Shown: positions 8,871 through 17,112, counted from the first letter of the stretch. The stretch is 64,000 nt of DNA from JAQWCH01 sp050952725 (GCA_050952725.1 JBMNLN010000001.1:62001-126000); one strand, 5' to 3'. Program-made: numbers and translations. The notes: generated by a model from the sequence alone, not told the origin.

Positions 8871-9479
8871 TTAATCGAAAATGACCTCGTTATTCTTCGC
8901 GGCATGAATCATGCGAAGATTTTCTTCTTTGGTTATCTTTGGAGATAGAGGTGGTAAATAATCTGGCGAGAAAAAGCCAACCTCAGTAATTTCATGAACA
9001 GGTTGAGAAACCTTTTTGATTATTTCACCGCGAAAAACAATAATATATGCCGGAATTTCCACTGGAGATTGAAAGGGAATACGACTCAAAACCCCAACCA
9101 ATTGAGTAATTTTGACTTTAGCCCCCGTTTCTTGGAGAAATTCATTTTCCGCAGTTTCTTTCGGAGAATCATATAAATCACACCAGCCACCAGGAAGTGA
9201 AAAACCTCCATCGCTTGCTTCTCTAACTAGGAGCACTTCGCCTTTTGGGTTAAAACAAACCGTTCTGACCGAAACATTAGGGGTGGGATAAACTGGACGT
9301 GGAAAAAGAGGGTTTTGGGCAAAATCGACTTCTTGAAAATCTTTTAACATTTGCTCTGTGCGCTCCTTAATTTGTTGATAGTTTTCTAAAGCGTAGGGAT
9401 CGCGCGAGTAAAGAAGGCCGATATGAGCAATCGCTGCCATTTCCACTAGGTAGTCATAAAAGTATTTACGATTTTTCAT
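8871..9479 (-). CDS. Nudix hydrolase with N-terminal accessory domain
   Basis: A 202-residue protein: an N-terminal helical domain (about 1-65) of the type found before Nudix domains in Bacillota, then a Nudix fold from about residue 70. The Nudix box runs GWCDLYDSPKETAENEFLQE and continues TGA. Compared with Gx5Ex7REUxEExGU, E is D, R is N and the first E of the EE pair is Q, while two Glu remain. Family members cleave nucleoside diphosphates linked to other moieties, such as ADP-sugars; activity here is uncertain because a usual metal ligand is changed. First gene of the alpha-glucosidase operon. Confidence 0.8.
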   Translation of the reverse strand: MKNRKYFYDYLVEMAAIAHIGLLYSRDPYALENYQQIKERTEQMLKDFQEVDFAQNPLFPRPVYPTPNVSVRTVCFNPKGEVLLVREASDGGFSLPGGWCDLYDSPKETAENEFLQETGAKVKITQLVGVLSRIPFQSPVEIPAYIIVFRGEIIKKVSQPVHEITEVGFFSPDYLPPLSPKITKEENLRMIHAAKNNEVIFD

Positions 9480-9490
9480 CTTCAGATTTA

Positions 9491-9496
9491 ATTATA
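9491..9496 (-). promoter_or_regulatory. -10 box of the Nudix operon, near-leaderless transcript
   Basis: A perfect TATAAT on the minus strand ends only 11 bases before the ATG, so the transcript leader would be about 5 bases. No ribosome binding site of the GGAGG type precedes this ATG. Confidence 0.5.
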
Positions 9497-9525
9497 GCGA
9501 TTTTTCTTGTTTCCGGTTGATCAAA

Positions 9526-9554
9526 TTGCTTTTAAAAAAAATATTCCGTAATAT
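9526..9554 (+). promoter_or_regulatory. Promoter giving a leaderless mRNA
   Basis: TTGCTT (9526-9531), 17-base spacer, TAATAT (9549-9554). The ATG of the next gene starts 7 bases after the -10 box, exactly where transcription should begin, and no ribosome binding site is present. Confidence 0.6.
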
Positions 9555-9560
9555 TGTCTT

Positions 9561-10010
9561 ATGATTGTGCGCATGTTTTCCTCAGTTGCTTCGATTTTAG
9601 ATACCTTTTGGTTTTGGGTTATTCTCGGGGGGATTATTCTTTTAGGGATAATCTTATTTTACTTAACGGGATTTATTCGAATCCATAAAGGATATCTTGG
9701 AATTATTGAGGAAATGGGAAAATTTAAAGGCGTTTTTAAAGCGGGGTTTTATTATTTTCATCCACTTTATGGACGACGAGTGGGAATGTATAAAACCGGG
9801 ATTCACGTGCAAGACATCATCTTCAAGCAAGAATTGTTCCGCATCTCCTATTTTATCGAGGATGTCAAGACCTTCCATTATGCAGGGCATAATGTGATGC
9901 AGTTTATCGATAAAATCATTGCCGAAAATAAAAAGGTGACCGTCGATCAACTCGGTTCCCTTTTAACAGTCTATGGTATGAAGGTCGAAAATATCGAACC
10001 TAAAAACTAA
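9561..10010 (+). CDS. Short SPFH (band 7)-like membrane protein
   Basis: 149 residues. One hydrophobic segment (about 18-40) is followed by a stretch like the start of the SPFH/band 7 domain: RIHKGYLGIIEEMGKFKG then FKAGFYYFHPLYGRR, corresponding to the beta-strands that open stomatin and flotillin domains. Normal SPFH proteins have over 250 residues, and the oligomerising coiled coil is missing here. The C-terminal third (about 100-149) seems to match later SPFH secondary structure only loosely. The gene ends 3 bases before the convergent glmM, so no lost continuation can be found in the sequence that follows. Probably a reduced scaffold protein; function unknown. ATG at 9561 chosen from the promoter position; 9573 is the alternative. 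Confidence 0.6.
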   Translation: MIVRMFSSVASILDTFWFWVILGGIILLGIILFYLTGFIRIHKGYLGIIEEMGKFKGVFKAGFYYFHPLYGRRVGMYKTGIHVQDIIFKQELFRISYFIEDVKTFHYAGHNVMQFIDKIIAENKKVTVDQLGSLLTVYGMKVENIEPKN

Positions 10011-10013
10011 CCT

Positions 10014-11351
10014 TTAATAATTCAGCTCATTAATGTAGGTGGCAATTTTGTCAACAACTTGATGAGCTTTTTCGTTGGTCGCAGCTTCCGCCATCACGCG
10101 AATCAATTGTTCGGTTCCGCTTGGACGGACGAGAATCCGACCTTCGCCATTGAGTTTTTCTTCTTCTTCTTGGATTAACTTTTTCACTCCGCGATGCGCC
10201 ATAACGGCGGTTTTATTAACGACATTCAAATTTTTTAGAACTTGCGGATACACTTGATAGCCATCCAACAATTCCATAAGGGATTTGCCTTCAAAATACA
10301 TCGTTTTGAGAATTTTCATCGCTGTGACAAAACCATCTCCCGTATTGAGGTCTTCTAAGAAAATGATATGTCCGCTTTGCTCACCCCCCAGAGAATATTT
10401 ACCGTCTTTCATCTCAGCTTGAACATATTTATCGCCAACTTGAACTTCGACAATATCGATCCCTTGTTTCAATAAGGATTTCTTTGCGCCAAAATTACTC
10501 ATAACCGTTAAAACCACGGAATTCCCCCGGAGCTTACCCCGGCGTTTGTAATTACGCGCCATAATATAGATAATCGCATCACCATCAATAATCTGGCCAT
10601 CAGGAGCAACAACCAAAAGACGATCAGCATCACCATCAAAGGCTAAACCAATATCATAATCGCCCTCTTTTACCGCTGTAATTAAACTTTCCATGTGCGT
10701 CGATCCACAGCGCTCGTTGATATTAATCCCGTTTGGTAAATTATGAATGAAATCAATTTCAATATCGAGCTTTTCAAATAGTCGTGGGGCCACAGCAGAT
10801 GCGGAACCATTAGCTAAGTCGGCGATAATCTTTAATCCATGAATCTCGCTTCCCATTAATCCGATAAAAGAGATATAATCTTCCAATAGATAATCCGCAT
10901 AGATATACCGGCCAATTTCATCATCATAAGCCAAGGGTAAATCATCGCGTTCTGAATCAATATAGGCCTCAATTTGCGTCTCAATTTCTGCTTTTAACTT
11001 TTCCCCTTGGCAATCGAAAATTTTAATCCCATTATCGTAATAAGGATTATGAGAAGCTGAAATCATGATCCCAAAATCAAAATCATGCTTTGGCACTAAA
11101 TAAGAAATACTCGGAGTGGTGGTGACGTCGATATTAAAGACGATCCCACCGCTAGCAAGGATACCAGTTGTTAGAGCGTTTGATAGAAGTTCACCACTAG
11201 CCCTAGTATCACGACCAATCAAGATGCGAACCGGTCGACCTTCCGCGTGTTTTTGCCCCAGAAAGCGCCCGATCCGATAAGCGATATTAACAGTTAAAAA
11301 CCGATTAACTGGACCGCGAATTCCGTCGGTCCCAAAATACTTATTAGCCAT
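10014..11351 (-). CDS. glmM: Phosphoglucosamine mutase
   Basis: A 445-residue protein of standard length. It converts glucosamine-6-phosphate to glucosamine-1-phosphate for peptidoglycan precursors. Visible motifs are FGTDGIRGPVN at residues 5-15, the phosphoserine loop ISASHNPYYDNG near 98-109, the metal loop DGDADR near 240 and the substrate-binding GEQSGH followed by RPSGTEQLIRVM near the C-terminus. It is the last gene of a pgpA-cdaA-glmM operon. Bacilli usually place cdaR between cdaA and glmM; here the two are separated by only 22 bases and no cdaR is present. Confidence 0.97.
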   Translation of the reverse strand: MANKYFGTDGIRGPVNRFLTVNIAYRIGRFLGQKHAEGRPVRILIGRDTRASGELLSNALTTGILASGGIVFNIDVTTTPSISYLVPKHDFDFGIMISASHNPYYDNGIKIFDCQGEKLKAEIETQIEAYIDSERDDLPLAYDDEIGRYIYADYLLEDYISFIGLMGSEIHGLKIIADLANGSASAVAPRLFEKLDIEIDFIHNLPNGININERCGSTHMESLITAVKEGDYDIGLAFDGDADRLLVVAPDGQIIDGDAIIYIMARNYKRRGKLRGNSVVLTVMSNFGAKKSLLKQGIDIVEVQVGDKYVQAEMKDGKYSLGGEQSGHIIFLEDLNTGDGFVTAMKILKTMYFEGKSLMELLDGYQVYPQVLKNLNVVNKTAVMAHRGVKKLIQEEEEKLNGEGRILVRPSGTEQLIRVMAEAATNEKAHQVVDKIATYINELNY

Positions 11352-11373
11352 AATTCACAAAAAGGAGAAATAC

Positions 11374-12189
11374 TTAGGAGATGTACTTCTCGTCGTTATC
11401 CTCCATGTATTCTTGAAAAAGTCGGATAAAGTTGTCTGGGTTAGTTGGAATTAAATCACCATTATAGGCAATGGAAACACGACCCGTCTCCTCACTAACC
11501 ACAATTGTCACCGAATCGGTAATTTCACTAATGCCGATTGCGGCTCGGTGCCTTGAGCCATATTTACCATTAAGCGGTTTAGTGGTCGCCGTAAAATAAA
11601 CACTAGCCGCGAGAATTTGATTGTCCCGCATCACAATTGCCCCATCATGAAGACGGGTGCCTGGATAAAAGATAGTGGTCACAATTTCACTGGTAAAAGG
11701 AGCATTGATCATCGTACCATTCTTAATCACATCAGTAAGTGGCGTCTTTTTTTCAAAAGTTAAGAGCGCTCCTGTTTTTGTTTTGGATAAATTTTCGACC
11801 GCGAGTTTAATTTGATGATAGAGCTCTTCTTTATCGTAGATTTTACGAACGCGGTCTTTGCTCGGCCAAAGTCCTAAAAAACCACCCTTACCTTTTAGCG
11901 GATTAGCCGTAACAGGACGGAAATCGCCGACATTGGTGATGACAAAAGCGATACTCATAATCATCATCACCGTCATCACCATATCAGCGAAAATATTCAA
12001 CTCAAAAATACGACCAATTAAAACTAGTGCAAATCCCCCAATATAAATAACCCGTACAAGCAATCTTTGTAACAATCGCCAGGTGAAGATAATGAAGAAC
12101 ACACTGACCATGAGTGAAAGCGAAAAATCAACCCAAAAGAATGGTTCTTGAATCTTTGCCGTAATATCGAGCAATAACAATGGTGCCAT
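11374..12189 (-). CDS. cdaA: Diadenylate cyclase CdaA (c-di-AMP synthase)
   Basis: 271 residues: three hydrophobic segments within about residues 20-95, then the DisA_N/DAC domain. The catalytic motifs are intact, with LHDGAIVM (DGA) and GSRHRAAIG (RHR). It makes cyclic di-AMP from two ATP at the membrane. In Bacillota c-di-AMP controls potassium transport, osmolyte balance and cell-wall state. This fits the c-di-AMP riboswitch before the antiporter gene elsewhere in the window. Its start is 3 bases after the pgpA stop and glmM follows directly; the GlmM-CdaA pairing is known to be regulatory in other Bacilli. Confidence 0.95.
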   Translation of the reverse strand: MAPLLLLDITAKIQEPFFWVDFSLSLMVSVFFIIFTWRLLQRLLVRVIYIGGFALVLIGRIFELNIFADMVMTVMMIMSIAFVITNVGDFRPVTANPLKGKGGFLGLWPSKDRVRKIYDKEELYHQIKLAVENLSKTKTGALLTFEKKTPLTDVIKNGTMINAPFTSEIVTTIFYPGTRLHDGAIVMRDNQILAASVYFTATTKPLNGKYGSRHRAAIGISEITDSVTIVVSEETGRVSIAYNGDLIPTNPDNFIRLFQEYMEDNDEKYIS

Positions 12190-12191
12190 AA

Positions 12192-12689
12192 TTATTCTTT
12201 TCCACTCCTTAGACGCGCGTGGGCGAACCGACCCGCTGCCGATGCCGCAATCGCCGCCACAATATCATCGAGAAATGTGTGACAATGGATTCCTTCATCG
12301 CCCTCTTGGTTGAGACGCGCAACCACGCCATATTTTTTCTTATCGATGTAACCAAAGTTGGTCAAACTAATCGATCCATATAAATTGCAAATTCCGTAAG
12401 CATTAACCTCATCTACACCATAGAGACCTTCATCGGTCCGGAGAATATGTTCGAGTTCTTTATCAATCATCGTTCCGCGTTCAGCTTGACGATCGAGTTC
12501 AACAGCAGTCATCAACGCATATTGAACTTCGCGCTTATCAAGAACCGACATAATTGAATCGAAAAATTCTTCCGCTTTTAAATCTTTGAAATAATCAGCT
12601 TGGAGGAAACGAGCCGCATCAGCGATATCATAGAGGGTGACACCGCGATCTTTAAGTAAGTCCATACAATAATCACGATAGTTTTTCAT
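12192..12689 (-). CDS. pgpA: Phosphatidylglycerophosphatase A-like protein (YutG family)
   Basis: A 165-residue protein of the PgpA/YutG family. It has the N-terminal pattern GVTLYDIADAARFLQADYF seen in Bacillus YutG, the central KREVQYALMTAVELD and TDEGLYGVDEVNAYGI segments, and the signature HCHTFLDDIVAAIAA near the C-terminus. It should dephosphorylate phosphatidylglycerol phosphate, the step before cardiolipin synthesis; cls is also in this window. A GGGAGGAGG ribosome binding site lies upstream, although unusually far from the ATG. The YutG branch is less well characterised biochemically than E. coli PgpA. Confidence 0.8.
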   Translation of the reverse strand: MKNYRDYCMDLLKDRGVTLYDIADAARFLQADYFKDLKAEEFFDSIMSVLDKREVQYALMTAVELDRQAERGTMIDKELEHILRTDEGLYGVDEVNAYGICNLYGSISLTNFGYIDKKKYGVVARLNQEGDEGIHCHTFLDDIVAAIAASAAGRFAHARLRSGKE

Positions 12690-13065
12690 TCGATACCGCT
12701 TGCCCTCCTCCCGAAAAAAATAAGTCCGTTACTCTACTTAATATTAGCAAACAAAAGTTAAATAAGAAAGTGAATTAAGTTATATCATTGACAATTCAAG
12801 CGCGTTTTAGTAAAACCGAATTTGGATTTAATAAAAGCATAGGCGATTTCATATGTTTCTGATATTAAATTATTAAAAACTGTTTTAAGAGGCGATTTGC
12901 ACGGGTTTTAACCAAAAATATTCGGAGAAAATAAATTTAAGAAGGGTTTTGTGCAGATAAATTCAAAAATCCACAAGAAATCTAAATTACAATAAAATCA
13001 CCGCAAAACCTGCCTATTTTACTAAACTAACCTTGATATGTTTAAAATTCCATAAAAGAATAAAC
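12690..13065. other. Gene-free AT-rich gap
   Basis: Upstream of pgpA and downstream of the lipoprotein gene. I see no open frame with a ribosome binding site, no tRNA and no strong hairpin. The pgpA promoter must lie at its left edge, but no convincing -35/-10 pair was identified. Confidence 0.5.
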
Positions 13066-13095
13066 GAAAAAGCCACCAGTTTCCCGGTGGCTTTC
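13066..13095 (-). terminator. Terminator of the first tandem lipoprotein gene
   Basis: Stem AGCCACC/GGTGGCT with an 8-base loop, followed on the minus strand by TTTTTCGTTT, 29 bases after the stop codon. Confidence 0.85.
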
Positions 13096-13120
13096 TTGCA
13101 AAAATAGCGTTATTTGTTAA

Positions 13121-14449
13121 TTATTGTATTCCGTAAAACACCGTTTTCGTAACTTTGACTGTTTTGATCTCCCAGATGGGGGAGAGAACACTACCTACTA
13201 ATTTAGCACCAACATTCATCTCGATTTCAATATCGACATAAATGCTATTAGGAGCGTCTTCATCATCGGAAAGATAAGCGAGGAAAGTATCGCCCTCTTG
13301 GTTGATAATCGATAAACCGAATTGTTCAGCTTGAGCAAGAATTGTTAAGGTTTTGTCAAAGTTTGCGGTTTCTTCGTCAAAGACATTCACAAGTTCGGTA
13401 AAGCATTTAAGGCTCATCGCTTGATTTAATCCGATGCTGATGCCTGAATAGTAGACATGGAAGTCAATGCCATATTTTCCATCCGAGGCATATTTAATGA
13501 AGTTTTCATCTTCATCAATATAGTAGGCTCTAACCGGATAACCTACATCGACTGTAGGGGCACCGGTTTCATCATCAAAATCGATATTCCAGATTAAAGC
13601 ACGTGCTTCCACTCCCAAAACATAACGCTTCGGGAAATTGGCAATTTTCTCAGCCTTGCCCGGCATTTCCCCAACTTTTCCATAAGTATAGGAAGCGTTT
13701 TGAGACATATCTCCAGCTAATTGCATCTCACTTTTTTCTGGGGTTGCTGTCGAGCCAGTTGTTAATCGATAAGTTTCCGCGAGAGTATAAAAGCGATCGA
13801 CTTGAAAATTCTTATTGATTTTTAGATAGATGAATTGCTCTTCAAGTTCATGATGGTATTCTCCATCCCAATTGTAATAATCGCGATAAGATTCGATGAT
13901 AATCACATAATAATTGCCATCTTCACCAAGAAAAACTGCTTCCTCTGGATTTAGAATTCCTGGGAAGAGATTTTCGTATAACGGTGGAAATGGTTCTTCT
14001 GGTAACGGCTGAGTGTCGTAGGCGATGTTGTCTTGGAAATATTCAATCGCATATATGCGTTCATGATCAGAGAAAACAGTAAATCCCATTTTGCTTTCCT
14101 TGACTGCTTCCCCAATCGGGGCCTTGTAAATTTCGCGTTCAATAATATCAACTTTATAATCATTGCCCGTGTACAGAGAAATATCAAGTTCAAACCGTTC
14201 GGTAAGGGACATCTCACCTTCCCTCTCAACCCCTTGCATAATCTGTTTACATTTGGTTAGTGATGCAAGACCTGTCATCACATTATCCATCAAATCGACT
14301 TTTTCTTTAGTGTTGAGCATTCTCTCCACCTTTACTGGTTCAGGTGGAGTAAAAACATCTGTTTTTTTCGTATCCTTGAGCACGCCTTCACAGCCGGTCA
14401 ACATTAAAAATACAGGTAGTACAAAAAAATATTTTTTTGGAAATTTCAT
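13121..14449 (-). CDS. Lipoprotein of unknown function, tandem paralogue 1
   Basis: 442 residues with a signal peptide and lipobox FLMLTGC (Cys at residue 20). I do not recognise the family. It is clearly related to the next lipoprotein gene on the same strand: shared are PPEPV near residue 37, NTKEKV (NAKEKV in the copy), GKAEKIANFPK near residue 270 and a W-x-I/V-N/D-FDD-x-TGAPT segment near 305. The mature part looks like beta-rich extracytoplasmic sequence with many acidic residues. Strong AAAGGAGG ribosome binding site, own promoter and terminator. Function cannot be stated. Confidence 0.8.
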   Translation of the reverse strand: MKFPKKYFFVLPVFLMLTGCEGVLKDTKKTDVFTPPEPVKVERMLNTKEKVDLMDNVMTGLASLTKCKQIMQGVEREGEMSLTERFELDISLYTGNDYKVDIIEREIYKAPIGEAVKESKMGFTVFSDHERIYAIEYFQDNIAYDTQPLPEEPFPPLYENLFPGILNPEEAVFLGEDGNYYVIIIESYRDYYNWDGEYHHELEEQFIYLKINKNFQVDRFYTLAETYRLTTGSTATPEKSEMQLAGDMSQNASYTYGKVGEMPGKAEKIANFPKRYVLGVEARALIWNIDFDDETGAPTVDVGYPVRAYYIDEDENFIKYASDGKYGIDFHVYYSGISIGLNQAMSLKCFTELVNVFDEETANFDKTLTILAQAEQFGLSIINQEGDTFLAYLSDDEDAPNSIYVDIEIEMNVGAKLVGSVLSPIWEIKTVKVTKTVFYGIQ

Positions 14450-14472
14450 ATTATTTCCTCCTTTCTAATTTA

Positions 14473-14497
14473 ATTATAGTTTTTTAATCCAGTTTTG
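14473..14497 (-). promoter_or_regulatory. Promoter of tandem lipoprotein 1, conserved with its paralogue
   Basis: TATAAT at 14473-14478 and an upstream CAAAACTGGAT block (14487-14497) in the -25 to -35 zone. The same CAAAACTGRAT plus TATAATT arrangement precedes the second lipoprotein. No normal TTGACA box is seen in either. The rest of the roughly 400-base gap up to the next terminator shows nothing else I can name. Confidence 0.55.
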
Positions 14498-14790
14498 CAT
14501 ATGTACATTTTAATTTGGAATAAGTACAAATGGAAAAGAACAAATCAATTTTCCAGGTGAACCACAGTCGCTTTCCCTGTAGACATTATCCTTATATGTG
14601 CAGATTATATAAGAAGACTAACTTAATCGATGATTTTAGAAAAATTATCGCTTTCGCCAAAATAAAGGTTCTTTGAAGTTAAGGACGGGATGACTGATTA
14701 ACATTCTCTCTTCTCCATAGTTTTGTCAGTTGAATTAAAGATTCTTGTTTTCATTTTTAATTGCAAAGTTGCTGAAAAATACAGTTGGAA

Positions 14791-14816
14791 AAAGCCGCGG
14801 AAATTCCGCGGCTTCC
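14791..14816 (-). terminator. Terminator of the second tandem lipoprotein gene
   Basis: Nine-bp stem GCCGCGGAA/TTCCGCGGC with a 1-base centre (in practice a shorter stem with small loop), followed on the minus strand by TTTTTCC. Confidence 0.85.
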
Positions 14817-14847
14817 GTTTAAAATAATAATTGACTATTCTAGATAA

Positions 14848-16185
14848 TTAAAGCGGGATTCCGTAGTGTTTTGTTTCTTTGATTTTAATACCAACAATAT
14901 TCCAAATCGCTTTCGGGGCTCCACCTTGGAGTCTGCATGAGATGTTCATCTCCACCTCAATATCGATGCTGATGATTGGACTGGCATCTTCATCTTCCGA
15001 GACATACATGAGATAAGTCCGCTCATTTTCGGTATGGAAGGTAAGACCAGCAACGGCATTGGCGGCGACAAAGTCTAAGTTTTCAGTCACTTCCACATCG
15101 ACTTCTTCAAATGAATCCGTAATCAAAGCACCTGCTGAAAGACTGATTGCTTCATTCAACTCAATTGCCACACTGTAGCAATAAATATGAAGCGCAAAGT
15201 CACCGTTAGCGGTGGTTTTAAAAGTAATATCCGTATCTTCTCCATAACCGCTTAGTCGTGTATCACTGATTAGACCTTCATTGCTAATTGTGGGTGCTCC
15301 AGTGACATCATCGAAGTTGACATGCCAAAATTGTGCTCTTACTTCGGCATTTGAAACATAAATTTTAGGAAAATTGGCAATCTTTTCCGCCTTACCTGGC
15401 AAGACATCGAGTTTTCCGTAGACAAACTCGTAATTCATATTTACCTCTTGAGAGAGTTTCATTTCGCTACGCGGAGGCATTGCTTCTGAATCAGTGGTCA
15501 ATTGCACAATTGTGTTTTGATCAAAAAACCGCTCCATTTCATAATTGGCGCGAATCTTAAGGTAAGTCATCATTTCGCGAACAGTATGGCGATAAGTAGT
15601 CGGAGAATTAGCGTAATAATTATGGGTCATATCCAAAATCACCATATAATAGCACCCATCAGCCCCAAGGAAAATTGGCTGATCAGACCCTAAAATATCG
15701 GGCCAGGCAGTTAAGTAGGCTGGGAATTCTTCTTCGGCTTTGGGCTGCGCATAAAATTGATGCCAGCCATCTTGAACTTCAATCGAATAGGTAGTGTCGT
15801 CATCGGAGAAGACTTCCTGAGCCATCAGCACTTCCTGTCTCATTTCCCCCGCTGGTGCTCTCATGATTTGGGTCATGGTCACTTCGGTCGACTGCGCGTT
15901 ATCTTGGAACAATTTAATTGATCCCGAAATCTCGATAGTCATCGACATTTCATCCTCATATACAGATTGTTGACCAAAGATTGTGAGTTTTTTTAGGGTT
16001 TTTAAAGTATCCTGAACATTGGCTAGGAACTCCACTTTCTCCTTTGCATTGAGAGCTCGTTCTATCGTCACTGGTTCAGGCGGAGCTAACGGATCGGTTA
16101 CGGTCGCCTTTTTAAGAATGCCTTCACAGGCGGTCAGCAATAAAAACAAAGGTAAAACAAAAGAAATCTTTTTGGGAAATCTCAT
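14848..16185 (-). CDS. Lipoprotein of unknown function, tandem paralogue 2
   Basis: 445 residues, signal peptide with lipobox LLLLTAC (Cys at residue 20), then the same order of conserved blocks as the first copy: PPEPVTIERALNAKEKVEF, a central EEFPAYL..ILG segment matched by EPFPPLY..ILN, GKAEKIANFPK, and FDDVTGAPT. The two copies have diverged strongly outside these blocks, so the duplication is old. Each has its own promoter and terminator, so they can be expressed separately. Function unknown; surface location is the only firm inference. Confidence 0.8.
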   Translation of the reverse strand: MRFPKKISFVLPLFLLLTACEGILKKATVTDPLAPPEPVTIERALNAKEKVEFLANVQDTLKTLKKLTIFGQQSVYEDEMSMTIEISGSIKLFQDNAQSTEVTMTQIMRAPAGEMRQEVLMAQEVFSDDDTTYSIEVQDGWHQFYAQPKAEEEFPAYLTAWPDILGSDQPIFLGADGCYYMVILDMTHNYYANSPTTYRHTVREMMTYLKIRANYEMERFFDQNTIVQLTTDSEAMPPRSEMKLSQEVNMNYEFVYGKLDVLPGKAEKIANFPKIYVSNAEVRAQFWHVNFDDVTGAPTISNEGLISDTRLSGYGEDTDITFKTTANGDFALHIYCYSVAIELNEAISLSAGALITDSFEEVDVEVTENLDFVAANAVAGLTFHTENERTYLMYVSEDEDASPIISIDIEVEMNISCRLQGGAPKAIWNIVGIKIKETKHYGIPL

Positions 16186-16208
16186 AACATTTCCTCCTCT
16201 CTACTTCA

Positions 16209-16232
16209 ATTATAGACTGATATTCAGTTTTG
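16209..16232 (-). promoter_or_regulatory. Promoter of tandem lipoprotein 2
   Basis: TATAAT at 16209-16214 with CAAAACTGAAT at 16222-16232, the same arrangement as at the first copy, followed by a GAGAGGAGG ribosome binding site. Confidence 0.55.
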
Positions 16233-16297
16233 ACTACCAAAAACTGTGTCTCCCTTTACCGTTCCCTTTTAGAAACATCAGGTTGAAAAATAATAAA

Positions 16298-16316
16298 ACC
16301 GCTCCTTTTGAGCGGT
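16298..16316 (-). terminator. Terminator after tRNA-Gly
   Basis: Stem ACCGCTC/GAGCGGT with a 5-base loop and TTTATTATTTTTC on the minus strand. Confidence 0.8.
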
Positions 16317-16327
16317 CAGTTATTGTC

Positions 16328-16401
16328 TGGAGCAGTCGACGGGAATCGAACCCGCGTAGTCAGCTTGGGAAGCTGAAGTTCTACCATTGAACTACGACTG
16401 C
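16328..16401 (-). tRNA. tRNA-Gly (CCC)
   Basis: Full cloverleaf with acceptor GCAGTCG/CGACTGC, anticodon stem TCAGC/GCTGA and loop TTCCCAA, giving anticodon CCC. GGTTCGATTCC T-arm and an encoded CCA end are present. 74 bases, followed by its own terminator. Confidence 0.93.
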
Positions 16402-16469
16402 AACTGGTTTGGATTATACGCAAAAAGTAACTATAATGCAATTATATCAATCCAAACCAAGGAAATGTT

Positions 16470-16682
16470 TTAAACGTTAGAATGTTTTTGAAGCTGACCG
16501 TCCTTTTTATGGACGCGAATGCTCCGCTCCGTATTTTCAACTAATTTGAGCGTATAGGCATAGCATTCTTCTTTAGAGTCGAAAACTTTAATTGCCCGAT
16601 CGCTGCCAGCTAATTTTACTTGCCACTTCTTATCTTCTTTTCGATAAGTAATGTGGTAAGCCCGTTTATCAACTTTCTTCAT
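16470..16682 (-). CDS. Small DUF2188-like protein
   Basis: 70 residues. The sequence has the DUF2188 pattern: a HITYRKEDKKWQVKLAGSDRAI start, a DSKEECYAYTLKLVEN helix (usually T.EEAI.yA..La) and a VHKKDGQLQ end (usually VHkkDGriq). Function of the family is unknown. The ATG at 16682 has an AAAGGGGG ribosome binding site 6 bases upstream; a longer frame upstream would run through tRNA-Val and is not real. Stands alone between two tRNA genes. Confidence 0.8.
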   Translation of the reverse strand: MKKVDKRAYHITYRKEDKKWQVKLAGSDRAIKVFDSKEECYAYTLKLVENTERSIRVHKKDGQLQKHSNV

Positions 16683-16783
16683 ACAAGCCCCCTTTTTCAT
16701 CATATTGACTAAGTTTATCTTAATTTTAGCACATAAAAACATTTTGAGTTTTTGTTTTCGAAAAAAAGTAACTGCTAAGAAAA

Positions 16784-16805
16784 AAACTCGCCTCATAGCG
16801 AGTTT
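16784..16805 (-). terminator. Terminator after tRNA-Val
   Basis: Stem AAACTCGC/GCGAGTTT with a 6-base loop, then TTTTC on the minus strand. Confidence 0.8.
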
Positions 16806-16813
16806 ACTTACAA

Positions 16814-16890
16814 TGGTGGGCACTGAGGGAATCGAACCCCCGACCTTCTGTACGTCAAACAGATGCTCTCCCAGCTGAGCTAAATGCCCA
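16814..16890 (-). tRNA. tRNA-Val (GAC)
   Basis: Acceptor TGGGCAT paired with GTGCCCA, D-arm AGCTCAGCTGGGAGAGC, anticodon loop TTGACGT (anticodon GAC), T-arm GGTTCGATTCC, encoded CCA. 77 bases. Confidence 0.95.
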
Positions 16891-17006
16891 GGTAGTAAAA
16901 TACCTAGTGCTATTATAGAAAACCGCGACGTCGATTGCAAGGAGATTTATCGCCCCCGAATAAAAAAGGAATGCTCGATTTTGCGTTTCTAGCCACACAA
17001 ATTAAA

Positions 17007-17025
17007 AACCGCTCGATGAGCGGTT
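17007..17025 (-). terminator. Terminator after tRNA-Thr
   Basis: Stem AACCGCTC/GAGCGGTT with a 3-base loop and a following TTTAATTTG on the minus strand. Confidence 0.8.
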
Positions 17026-17036
17026 ATTGAGCCCGA

Positions 17037-17112
17037 TGGTGCCGACTAGAGGACTTGAACCCCCAACCTACTGATTACGATTCAGTTGCTCTACCAATTG
17101 CGCTAAGTCGGC
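17037..17112 (-). tRNA. tRNA-Thr (CGT)
   Basis: Acceptor GCCGACT/AGTCGGC, anticodon stem ACTGA/TCAGT with loop ATCGTAA (anticodon CGT), T-arm GGTTCAAGTCC, encoded CCA. 76 bases. Confidence 0.95.

Noticed and set aside
16683..16940. N-terminal extension of the DUF2188 protein
   Set aside because: The longer frame crosses the tRNA-Val gene and its terminator; the short start has a good ribosome binding site.
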